Below are positions 11,165 to 22,499 of a stretch of DNA of 64,000 bases, one piece after another; the stretch's first letter is position 1, and every line of letters begins with the position of its first letter. This DNA is from Takakia lepidozioides (lineage: Eukaryota > Streptophyta > Takakiopsida > Takakiales > Takakiaceae). Location: assembly GCA_030704615.1 (NCBI GenBank), contig CM060732.1:77421053-77485052 (forward strand), given 5' to 3'. The notes beneath the pieces were generated by a model. It searched no databases and was not told where the DNA came from. It saw only the letters and a list, made by a program, of their open reading frames with translations. The position numbers and the translations under genes are program-made.

Positions 11165-11976
11165 ATGTCGACCTGGGAAGACACCAAGAACACTGCCGCC
11201 CAGAAGACGGGGGAGACTGCGGATTATGCCCAGTCCAAGGCTGGAGATGTCCAGGACGCCACCAAGGTGTGCACCTGCAGCTGCTCTGTTTCTGGAACTC
11301 ATGTAGATGGACTGCTATAGTTTATTAAGTTGTGTTCCATAAGGTATTTCCATTTCGAGGGAAGATGAGTGCGTGCTTGCAGCCCCGTGAAAGAGCACTG
11401 GTCCTATCTTTCCTTATCTCTGTCTAGTGTCCTTTCGTAATACTACTGTTCAGATCATGATTGGGGGCTCCACTTCCAGAAGCATGAGCTGATCAATTCG
11501 TTGCCGTTGACGTGCAGAATGGTGCTGGCGAGACCCAGAAGCAAGCTCAAGGTATAGCTGGCGCTACTCAAGAAAAGGCTTCAAATGCATACGCCGGAAG
11601 CAAGGATGCTCTTTCAGATGCTACGCAAGCTACACAGAACAAGGCTTCTGAGGCTACCGATGCTTCTAGCAACCTGCTCCAGAAGGTATAATTCTCATTC
11701 AAGCACATTTTCGATGTTGACGTAAATCAGCACCCCCTCTCTCTCCTCTCTAACCTAAACATACCATCTCCGCCTCGCTTCCGCCTTCTGATTTCGTTTT
11801 GCATTTGGGGATCTTACGCTACGGAGGATTGAGAGACAGCAGGAGAAGTCCTCGCTAGAGTTGCATCGATCTTTTGATGTGCTTTACATGATATTTGCTG
11901 GATTTGTTTGCAGACTGGTGATGCATTGAACAACACGTACCAGAGTGTGAAGGAGACGTTGACGGGATCTAACTAG
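11165..11976 (+). CDS. LEA (group 3 / LEA_4-like) protein, 110 aa, three exons
   Basis: Exons at 11165-11266, 11518-11685 and 11914-11976 join in frame through GT-AG introns (donors AAG|gtgtgc and AAG|gtataa; acceptors tgcag). They give a 110-residue hydrophilic protein. It starts MSTWEDTKNTAAQKTGETAD and is built from degenerate 11-residue repeats rich in Ala, Lys, Thr, Gln and Glu (for example AGATQEKASNAYAGSKDAL), without Trp after residue 4 and without Cys. This is the amphipathic-helix pattern of group 3 LEA proteins, which are intrinsically disordered and protect membranes and proteins during desiccation or cold. No signal peptide is seen, so a cytosolic location is inferred. The ATG is the first in the frame after a CT-rich leader. 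Confidence 0.85.
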
Positions 11977-12428
11977 ACATTAGTTCGGTGTGTAGCATTC
12001 AGCTTTAGTTCATCAGTTCTGCAACCATTTATTCATGTGAGCATTTGCCTGAAAGGCTTCCTTCACAAATCGAAGAGCTTGGATTGTCTCTTACAGCTGT
12101 CAATATTTTGCAAATGCACGTAAAAGGACAATGTTCATGGATTTGAGAAATGTGACGTTCCATCTGTACTTTTCTACTGTTTCTTAAAACATCGTGTCCT
12201 CCATAGAGTTGAGTTGGAGGAGCATTCGGCGAAGTAGTTTGCGGCAACTTGTAAACCAAATCAACATCACTCCCACCTGCACTATACTTTTCCTACACTT
12301 TTCCTACAGATGCTTTTTAGCTAGCAACAACTTAATTCTTAATCAATGTTCCTGAATTCTACCCCCCTGCAAGAATTGTATGTTGCATACATCCTTGGAC
12401 CATATGCAAAGAGACAGCAAAAACACTT
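11977..12428. other. 3' region of the LEA gene
   Basis: Likely 3' UTR and spacer. No clear polyadenylation signal or repeat was identified. Confidence 0.35.
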
Positions 12429-13230
12429 CTATATCAAATGTCCCAAAATGGAGGTATGTTTGCACCCCAATGTCACCAAGAAATCTAAACCTACATTTAC
12501 GCTTCTAAACAATAATTGCAGCGCAACATCTGTATAATTTCCCTCTTCCATTTCATGGTCCGAGACGGATGTGGCCGAGCTCTCATCTTCCGCAGTTGAA
12601 CCAGTTTTCAGTTTATGTAAATCCTTAATAATCTCAGACATTGTATCACAAATGAAGGACTCCATCTTCTCAATGTCGGCAAAGGACAAGCCAATGATTC
12701 TTGCACACACTTCTTGGAAGAAAGGAGTGGTGGAGGATGTGACTAAGTGTGCTATGCACCGAGATAGATCCTGAACAACTTTCTGCATCTGCATCCTATC
12801 TGTAAAAAATAAGGATATAGTCCTCGAAGGATTCACCCAGTATCATGGCTGTGGAGACTGCTTAGGATATATTAACCCCAGGAGGTCGAGCTGTAGCATG
12901 GTCAAAATATGAGATACAATTGCAAATAGAACTGGTAGCCTACATCACACCAAAGTTCTCAGCAATCAACAACTTACAGGATGTCCCGATGGCTGCGGAC
13001 CACTCCCAGAGGCTGCACCAAGCTGATTGGGGTTTCCAAAAGGGGGCAATGATCCCTCTGGTGATTGGGAAAATTTTGAAGAGGAGGGACCATAGGTAGG
13101 GCGTCTTGGAGGTCCCTGTAAGCCACTGTGCCTGGAGCTGGCCACTGTCCTTGAGATCCAGCCATAGGTCCAGCTGTGGGCTGCATCGCTCGTGGCTGCC
13201 ATGCTGGAGTTGTCATTTTATGCTGCACCC
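12429..13230 (-). CDS. Hypothetical minus-strand gene, two putative exons
   Basis: One exon begins after a strong acceptor (ccttattttttacag, about 12800) and reads QKVVQDLSRCIAHLVTSSTT, then a helical stretch containing GLSFADIEKMESF and an acidic Ser-rich tail; open frame persists to 12429. An upstream exon at about 12974-13202 ends at a near-perfect donor (CATCCT|gtaagttg) and encodes Gly/Pro/Ser-rich disordered sequence. These two do not join in frame directly, so a further exon or another splice site must exist. Composition is protein-like and the splice signals are good, but I do not recognise the family. Confidence 0.4.
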
Positions 13231-15194
13231 GTCCCCCTAAATGAGAGTCTTGTTGTGAGTATGCTCAAATAAGATGGACCGGTTCCTCCATGGCAATGCC
13301 TAGCAAGCAACACTCTTACAAGCTACACAACAAAAATAGACTGAGTTTTTGAGTTTCTTCAATGGAGTGGATTACAGTGCTAACAACATTGATGCACAAA
13401 AATGGGTTAGTACGAGCTCCTTTCCAGGGGAACCCAACATATGGTTGCCAAATTGACAGCAATATGAGTTAATCTTATGTGGAGGTCTCCAGTATTTAAG
13501 GGTTAACAGTGAGCACCCAAAGACCCAAAGCTGGGCCACAAAGCAAAGGCTAGGTACCCATTGTTGATTCGGCTCCATTGTACCAGAGTGCCCTAACTGG
13601 ACTGTGGACGACTGTGGGGGTACTCACAGAGCAAACATAATCTTCATAATTGAAATGCTCCCTTCAAACTAGGTCAAGCAGCAATAAAATTCCCACGGGA
13701 TGCAGGGTACTCATACGGCATTGAGACATAATTTCTATGCAGATCTTCAAAGGTACTGGGACTTGGCTTTTTGTTTAGCAGACATGGCAATTAACTATAA
13801 TTAGTGGATGACAATGGAAGTTCACTGTACTATAATCACCTGTACAACGTATCAACTTGACTCTTTTTTTTTGGTTGTCACAAGTTTGAGGAAGCCACAA
13901 AAAGAATTCAGACACGTTTCAAGACACAAGAAGGGCGCGCAAAGCGGCCTCACTTTCGAAGCCCCATACTTGGCACTGAAGGTTTTGCTAACACAAAACT
14001 GATCACTGCTGATGAAGAGGAACAAGAAACAAATGTGGAAGTGGAGGGAGAGAATTCTTGAAATTTTAGGAATAGTAACAAGAAATATGTGTGCTGCATT
14101 CAACTCGAATACAGCAATAATTCGAAAGGAACTCAAAATTACAGCTCCAGGGAACCACACTTACATACTGGTTCCATGTTAAATGCAATGATTCCCTATT
14201 GCCAACATGCACATCGCCACGGCAGGTTTACACGGGTCTGCTGAAACTTGCAAATGCAAGTCTAAGATGCCCTTCAAAACTGAACACTCTCCGAGGGCCT
14301 CACCCTGCGTAAAAAAACAGCCAAGATTTTTCAACCATCGATGGCTGGGATCTGCCAAGATTTTGACTGTAACGAAGGTCATGCAAGCCTTGGGAAAACT
14401 GACTTGCAAACTCGTCATTGCCTGCACTTGGAGACAAGTCTTTGTCACTCATGGCTTCACACTACATAGGAGCTGTAGAGCAAGGTAGGAGACCAGGAGC
14501 CACAAGAAAGAGGCAAAGACAGCCGCCGAGAAGCCAAGTTAAGTTTTGCCCACTCGAGAAGATTTGGGGCCTGCTACTACCATGGCCCCAAATCTATTGT
14601 TCTTTGTCATCATCTGCTCAAGGCACTGCCATTCACAAACTAATGACTTCGTTCAGAGATGGGTCATTGTGGATGAACGGCACCAGTTCAGCAAAGTCGA
14701 AGCCAGCTTCAGTAGTGAAGGTTCGCTAGAGATCTGAGTTGTATGGGCACAACACATTATGTTAAGGGGTCTCCTCCTGCAGCAATGCTGAGAGTATCGA
14801 CTCAGTCTTTAGTAGACCCCATGGAGGTTGAGCTTTTCATTAACATTTTCAGCTTTTCATGCAGTTTAAATAATGTAAACTCTTATCGCTAAGTAACTCT
14901 GGTAGCTCTCAAGTACCATTGAAATTTCTGTGAAGTTAGCACCAGGTTTACTTTGCCGGTAGCTTCAGCTTTCAGGTTTGAACTTGAACTGTGAAGATTT
15001 CTCTTGTAAACCCTCTTACCTTGCATCACCTGCCAGTCGTTTGATGTGCAGTTGGATGTGTTGAGGTCCTCACAGAGTCTTCAATGTGGATGCTGCTTGC
15101 CAAATTGTGCCCACTTCAGCCTCCAAGAATGACACAGGTCTTACGTATGCTCGTTTAAGAGCTGTTGGTTAAAGGTAGGCCGTCAAGCAATTTA
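13231..15194. other. Unresolved, no supported gene
   Basis: Several 60-100-residue open frames occur on both strands (for example minus 14179-14448 and plus 14546-14737). None has motifs or convincing splice neighbours. Some may be exons of the minus-strand gene that ends in this direction. Confidence 0.3.
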
Positions 15195-15490
15195 ATGGAT
15201 GTCCAGTCCTCCGGCGTGAGGAGCACCAGTGCCACTTGTGCTAGGGACACAAGAGGGAAATTGAAAACGAAGAACATTCCTTCTTTCTTTGTCCTTTCTA
15301 CCATTTGGTGGAGATACTTTGTCCATCCAAGTCCTTCCATTACGAGGATCTGAAATGCTTGGCAGCATATCTACGCGAGGCGTGGACTCCGAGACACGCC
15401 CTTGATCAATAGTTGTTGTTGGGCTGCGTGTTCAGGCCCCAACTCTCTTCTTGTTTCATGCTTTCTCTTGTCCCATAAGCTCTTCATGAG
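15195..15490 (+). repeat. Dispersed repeat, copy 1 (probable LINE 3' region)
   Basis: The segment running from ctccggcgtgaggagcacc to tcttgtcccataagctctt is matched in inverted orientation by 21237-21535. It is probably the 3' part of a non-LTR element. Short relatives of its end (gtcccataa-ctctt) also occur near 25109, 27230 and 30520. Confidence 0.6.
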
Positions 15491-16190
15491 TAGTAAAAAT
15501 TGCAGTGTGCTGCTGTTAGTGCATCTTTCTGTAATGAAATCCGACAGAAATGGATAAAGGGAACTGTTGCCTTTTCATATAATCGCATACAAAGCAACCG
15601 AATCCATTCCAGACAGAACTGGAGCTCATTCGGCATAAGACTGCTTCTCGCTTGGGGCCAAACGTCATCGAATGAAGCTTACTCCATTGCGTCTTCAATG
15701 AACCGATTTAGAAACTGATGAACACCCCGAGCTCGGTGACATTCCAGAATGGCCCCACACCATGCTTCTAGCTTTTTTTTTTTCCTCCTCCTTTTCTATT
15801 TGAACAGCAACGGTCCTGGGTTCGAATAAACGAATAGGTTTGTGCAGCTCTCGAAGTTTTGTAGTGAAGACTTGCAGGAAAAGCGTGTCAGTGAGGAATT
15901 TGTGTACAATTGACGCGAGAGGACAGTTTGGATTTGTGGACTTGTTGGATTGCAGTAAAGATTTGGCATATCTCAGTGGCTGCAGACAAGACAAGTTTGT
16001 GATCGTAGTACATAAATGAGATCCCTTCTGCCGAGCCGCCTTCGGTGCAGTGATCAGCGCCACTCTCCTGTTCATCTCCCGCTCCGCGGGGACGTGGGTT
16101 TTTGAGATTGCTCTGTGCTCTTGTTCTGCTCAGGCGTGGCAATACGATGCAGCTAGGGTAGAGGAGGTGGGCAGCTCCTAGTGTGCGAGG

Positions 16191-19100
16191 ATGGCGGTCC
16201 CTGTGGAAGAAGCCGTGGCAGCTCTTGCCACCTTTTCGTTGGAGGTATGCTTGCATTGCTTTCAGGCGCTTCCAGTTGTTCTGAGAATGTGGAGGAAGTC
16301 GATGTTAGAATTCGTGGTTTTAAGTTGGGCGACGGAGAACCGTCACTGTATGTCTAATGATACCAGAGGGGAAAGTGTCGCACATGAAAAATGTCAGATG
16401 TTGAGAGAGAGAGAGAGAGAGAGAGATTACATTCGTGGAGACATCTAGCTCTTGTTGAACTTGTTGGCGCCACATGACTTAGTGCCTCCAGATTGGGTGA
16501 CTATGTCAGTATGGAACTGCTCACAGCCAATGACTATATAATTTCCAACAATCCCATATGGAGGCGAAAGGAAGGACTCAATCTGACTCAGACTAGCATT
16601 TTGTTGTGTCTTAAGTAAAATAAGAAGCTGCACCTTGCCCAATCGTTTCTTGAGCTTTGGGTTTTGTGGGATTTCCGAAAATGTCCCACACTGCAAACGG
16701 ATGAGAACAGCACACCTGAAGTTATCGCAAAGCCAAACACGCAGTTGCTTGGCGCCTGGATCCCCAAGTAGATGAACCACCCTGGATCCCAAGCTATAAA
16801 ATTCATGATCCACCTGCTTGAAGCCAAATGGGAGATGGTGGACGTTTGTCTACCTAGACAGTATGCACAATCCATGATTGTGTTGATAATAGAGGCTTGT
16901 TTAATAGTCATGCCTTTTGTAGTTGGATCTTGAGCCACACACGAAAGGCCCAACTCCTAGATGGGAGGAATGTCATCTGAAGCGAAATTTGGCTTGACTT
17001 CGTCGAGCCCTTGTGGGCCTCCGCCCAAGCCTCCATACAGTAGTCTTACTAGATCTTGAAGTCATCTAGACATGTCAAACAATCACAGTTGCCAGGAGCA
17101 TTAACACTTGCAGCGCTTTAAGGTTCTGGAGATGTTGGGTTCATGACATTGGATTTGCAGGTGAGAGGGCAAGGACAGCTGTTGCCATTGTTTGTTTTTC
17201 TGTCTACATCCTATCTTAGATATTCAATCTACGATCATTGACAGACACCATGCTGAATGGAGGGAATGAACCTACATGAGGGGCCACACCTCAAGACTTC
17301 TTTCCTGGTCTTAGAGGAGAGCAACAAGTTCTGGGGTCAATTCATGGCCGTGAGGAATGTCATCTAAAGATTATTGTCAGGTTGATCTTCCTGGGTCATG
17401 TGTGTGTGTGCTTGCTTGCCAGGGGTGATCCAGGCTATGCAATTACTTAGAGAGATCTAAAGGATGGACAACTGAGCTATCCAAGATATGTTCGAAACTT
17501 CTTGCCCACTTGACAGACCCTATCGACTCCTTGGGGTTGATATAATCCAATGCACAGCTTTTAATATTCTTAAGAGGTCGGGGTATACTTAATGTGGTGC
17601 TGAGGAGTCTCATTTGGGATTGCTGAAACGAACTGATGTTGGGCATTTTCTGTGGACCAGAGTTTTTACCACCTGCCTGCCTGAAATGTCCTATGGCCAA
17701 CTTCTGTTGATTATGTTCTGAAGTACTTCTATATTCTACGTGGTGTTGGCAGGATGACCAGCCTGGCATTCAAGGTGTTGCTGTCACTTTAGTTGGTGGT
17801 CGAAGCACAACAGAGAGTGTCATAGGTATGAAGCCACTTTTCCCTTAATTAAGAGATCCGAAGATACTACACTGTAGAGGAGAGATTCTCTCGTAAGTTA
17901 ATCAATACATCAGAGGTTTGGCAAGATCCTTACTATCAGTGATCCTCCCTCTTAGGGCCTTGATTGACCTGTTTCCCTGAGGGTCAACTATCATAGATCA
18001 GGTTTCATTTTTGGCCCAAGTGTTGGTTCCTCAGACTCCACTAGGAGAAGTTTCAGCCATCGGTGACCAACTCATCGAATGGCAAGGTATGCTGCTAGAT
18101 GTATCTTGCATTGAAGGAGATATGGTTGGTTTGCAGACTATGAAGATGTTTCTGCTTACCAGCTCTCGCTTGCGGAGGATACAAGTGGGATCATTGAGCT
18201 GGTATATTTTCCTCAATTACGAACCACAATCTGAGCTTTCTACATCAGTGTCATAACCTTCCTGTTAGGAGAATAGAATTATTTTTCAAACTCCCAGAGA
18301 TCTACAAGCCCGAAAATTTACCTTGTTGGATCGTACTGTACTTGATCTTGGTAGGGTTGTTATATAACCATCTCTGCACAAGTAATCAGTGCCATCCAAC
18401 AGTGCTTGTGGGCTCTATTGCCTCAGGGCCGCTGCAAGCAAAATCTTCCCAGGTAACGTATATTTGTTTGCATGTGATTGGAGGATTTGTGGTTAGTCCT
18501 TCACATCTCATCTTGAAACTCTTTCTTGGATCAGGACATACTTTGTCTGGAGGGGAAGGATATGGTGGCCGTTCTCTACACATATCGTAGCTGTGTCAAA
18601 GCGCTACCCCAGGTGCGTGGTTCTCAACATGTCCACATAAATAGACATGGATATAGGGTTCCAGTCCTTCTTTGCTCAAAGGAGCATGACTTCGGTTGCA
18701 AAAACCAAACGATACCTAGGCGCCAAGTCTCAGCTGTTAGAAGACAAATATGTGGAGCTTGCCAAGTCTTCACATGAACGTAGCATACATGATTTGATGC
18801 TCAGGACAAAAGTGCTGGGTGTTGGAAACCATGTTGGAAAACCACTGGCGTGTGGTCGGGCTAGGGATTGAACCTAGGACCTCCCCCATTCCGGTGGGGT
18901 GCTCTACCACTGAGCTACCCGTCCCCTTTCTGTTCTCAGAGTGCCGTGCAAGGGCTATAGCCTTGACACCTCCAACACTCCCCCTCAAGGCATAGCCTTT
19001 ATAGCTGATGCCCACCCATTCTGACCACCGCCCCAACCTTGGCTCTGATACCATGTTGGAAAACCACTGGCGTGTGGTCGGGCTAGGGATTGAACCTAGG

Positions 19101-22100
19101 ACCTCCCCCATTCCGGTGGGGTGCTCTACCACTGAGCTACCCGTCCCCTTTCTGTTCTCAGGATGCCTTTTGTCGCAATTTCTACTAGCCATGGCAATTT
19201 GGCGCTCAGTTTACATTCTTGTATGAACATGATAAACCGACACATCTGATGATACTGTAATGAGGATTGACCTTTCCACATTGGTTGCTGTGATTATGGA
19301 CTGACGGAACGTCTTTAAGTCATGCTGAGTATGAGGGATAAGTGGGGATTGACTGACGTATCTTTAGAAGATAGGCTGAGGTTCCTTGTTGTGGAATGGT
19401 GCAGCTGCCTGAATCAATGAAACAGAGCCAAGCAGACTTGTATGTGGAAACATATCAGGTGCTGGATATAGAGATAGGCCGGCTACGGGACATGCAACGC
19501 TGGCAAGCATCCGCTGCAACCAAAGTGATCCCCTGGTCCTTTCCTTTGAAGATGTCACTTCTGTGTGCCCCTTGAAATATTAACACGTGATCGGCCAAGA
19601 GTCTTTTTGCTTGTGCGTCAAAGCTACTGGTCAGGTCTGTTAGTCACATAATTTCAGCATTCGTCTCCAGGCTACTCAGGTTTTCCAACTGTGGGGGGGC
19701 TGTTGAACACATGTGAATACAAGAGAGGTCTCTGGGGTTTGCTTTTCTTTGGCCTAAAGGATATTTGGGTGGATGTCAGCTAGCAGCAGACATGCACAAG
19801 TTCTCCCGGTTTGATAAGAAGCTCAGGGGTCCTACGGTCACACACATGTGGTACACAACAGGTTTCTTTGCCCTTTTCCTTCCTGCGTTCCCCTTTCTCT
19901 TTTCCCTCCCTCTACCTCTTCAATCCCCTCCTCTCTTCAGACAACTCTAGAGATTTGTGGAAATGGGATGTCTCCATGCTGTCCAGGGGTATTAGGGCCT
20001 TTGAGATGGTCTCTGGAAGTTCAAGAGTTTAATTCGCTCTAATGATGCCACAGATGTAGTGAAACATCATTTCAGTGTGCATGGGACTGGGCGTGGGAGG
20101 GTCTTTGGTCCAAGTCAGCACTTCCTCATGTGGGTTTCAAGCAATAGTGAGATCCCCTTCTGCATAACAGTGGAAAAATCCACCCTCAGTATGGGGTGGC
20201 TTCAGAAGATATACTTGTCATATAGAGAGTAGTGTAAAATAGTTAACTCACCTGCACAAGGAAAGATTGGAGTTTCAGGATAGATTTTTTTGTTCAAGAA
20301 GTTCCACTTTCTGGTAACCGAGTGGAGAAGTCACATGTGACAGGGGCATGCTGAGGCTGCTGGATGTGCTGCTGCAACTGGATCATCTGAAGAATGCCAA
20401 GGCTAGCATCCCCAATGACTTTTCTTGGTACAAAAGGTGAAATCATACCTGAGAACCACCACTGAACAGAAAACTTTAAACTCCCAAAGTATCCTCTTGG
20501 ATACTTTTGAGAAAAATCAAGTAGTACAAGGTGTTCAATCCACATCTTCCTGCAACCTTTTCTTATCTGGAGATTTCATCAAACTCATTAGGCATATTCT
20601 CTTGATAGCTGGATGAAAGAAGATCTCCTTCTAGTTGACCAAAATTGAAGATATCTAAATTTTCCAGATTCAATCTCCTTCATTGCAGAACTTTCTCACA
20701 AATAAGCACACAGTGGCCTGACACTGACGGGATGAGGGAAGAACTAGATGATCTTCAGGTTTGTTCTCTATCCAGTCATCCCTGTTTCATCCACACATAT
20801 TTTGGGGCATTAGAACTGTATTGCACGTTTAAGCCGAAATTGATCTGTTGTGCTTAGGCAGCAAATGTATAATTGGAATATACCTTGCTGTTTGGCGGTC
20901 TGCCAAAGTGTTGGTGGTGTTTCTCCTAATTGTGGAATGTTTTGCCCACAGATCTTTCTCAGTACAAGGTGGACAATACTATTGAACTTACAGGCTGAAA
21001 TGTTCCGCGTGAATGGGTATCCTTTTTGGCTCTTGTTTGGATTCCCTGAACCATGTAATACTGTGAAGATGGAGATGTAAGGTCAAGTTTTCATAAATGA
21101 CAACAGCAGAACATATGAAGCATCCAATATGAGTGTATCGAATCACCTTCTACATTGTGAGAAAGAGAAATATGAGGGTAGATTCATTCATTTGTGGGAG
21201 AAATGAAATGAAGTGATACTTTGTAATTTTCACGGCAAGTCAAAGAGCTTATGGGACAAGAGATAGCATTAAACAAGAAGAGAGTTGGGGCTGCAACAAG
21301 CAGCCCAAAAACAACTACTGATTAAGGGCTTGTCTCAGAGTCAACGCCCCGCGTGGATATGCTGGCAAGCATTTCAGGTCCTCGTAATGGAAGGCCTCTG
21401 TGAGAGCTTAGAATAGACAATAGTATCTCCACCTAGAAAGGACAGTGAAAGAAGGAATGTTCTTCATTTTTCTCCTCCTGTTGTCCTTAGCACATGGGGG
21501 GCGCAGGTGCTCCTCACGCCGGAGGTTGTCCCAGTCTCTATCTGCAGGCTGTGGGAGCCTATAGAGGAAAACAAAAGATGCCTTTTCACGTCAAGTAGGA
21601 CAACAACAGAACCACATGACAAGACTTCAACGGACAGTTGTGGCCATAGACCCCGCGCCCAGTTTGGGCAGGGACAAAAGGGACCAGAAACTACCTTTGT
21701 GTGGGGCTCACTCTGGTAGTGTGACTTGGTATGAACATTTAGTTCGGGATTTCCAGATATCCTCTAGAAAGCCGTTCACACAAGCATCAATCTGCTGTGT
21801 GTGAGCACCCCATACCTCAACTGGGCCAGGGCCTTAGGCTCGACGTCAAGATTTTGAAAGTTGGTGAACAGAGGTGCCGTGACAATGTTCTTGATTCTCC
21901 TGAAGAGGATCACTCTCAGGTGAGAACATCCCTGGACAATGTATCAGAAAATGGATATTGTCTTCTGGTTTGCCCGCACATTGGGCACTTACAATCTCCT
22001 CTTCCTCTCAGATCTGCTTATTGTTCAAAGGTAGGCTTCCCACCCTGAGTTTAATTTCAGTCTAGTGCCACGGGCAGGTATGCCCTTGAGATCATCCTCA

Positions 22101-22464
22101 AGTTCCTTGCCCATGTCATATACTGGAAAGTTCAGGGAAGTTTTATGCCTAACTTCATGAGGAGAGAGAGAAATGAAATGAAATGAAATGGAGAGAGAGA
22201 GAGAGAGATTGTACTCATAAGACGTTGTTTGCCGTAGCCTTGTGGCCATTGACCCCGCGCCCAGTTTGAGTGGGAACAAAGGGACAGAACCTACCTCTGT
22301 CAGGGGCTGACGTTGGTAGTGTGACTTACCATCATATATAGAATTAATCCGGGTTTTCCAGATATCCTCTAGAAATCCCTTCACACAAGCATCAATCTGC
22401 TGTGTGTGATTTGCCCAAAAACTAGGCCTCAGGAGGGCCTGGGCTTTTGGCTCAGCCTCGAGAC

Positions 22465-22499
<35 letters not shown>

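Larger units (their letters stand above)
18832..19161 (-). mobile_element. TRIM-type LTR retrotransposon with a tRNA-like sequence in its LTR
   Basis: This lies in PIR intron 4, in antisense orientation. The complete LTR is 18832-18977 (146 bp) with perfect 7-bp terminal inverted repeats TGTTGGA/TCCAACA. The internal part is only 76 bp (18978-19053). It begins (minus strand, at its 5' end) with TGGTATCAGAGCC at 19041-19053, the initiator-Met tRNA primer site directly abutting the LTR, and ends with a purine tract (ccttgaggggg) abutting the other LTR. The second LTR (19054-19161, 108 bp) is identical to the first over its length but lacks the last 38 bp. There is no coding capacity. No target duplication was found, consistent with the truncated end. 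Confidence 0.85.

Noticed and set aside
17443-17769. Minus-strand ORFs inside PIR introns
   Set aside because: No motifs or codon bias; they overlap conserved plus-strand exons or intron sequence.
18854-18924. Functional tRNA gene
   Set aside because: The anticodon loop has 6 nt, the acceptor stem has a mismatch, and the sequence lies identically in both LTRs of a TRIM element.
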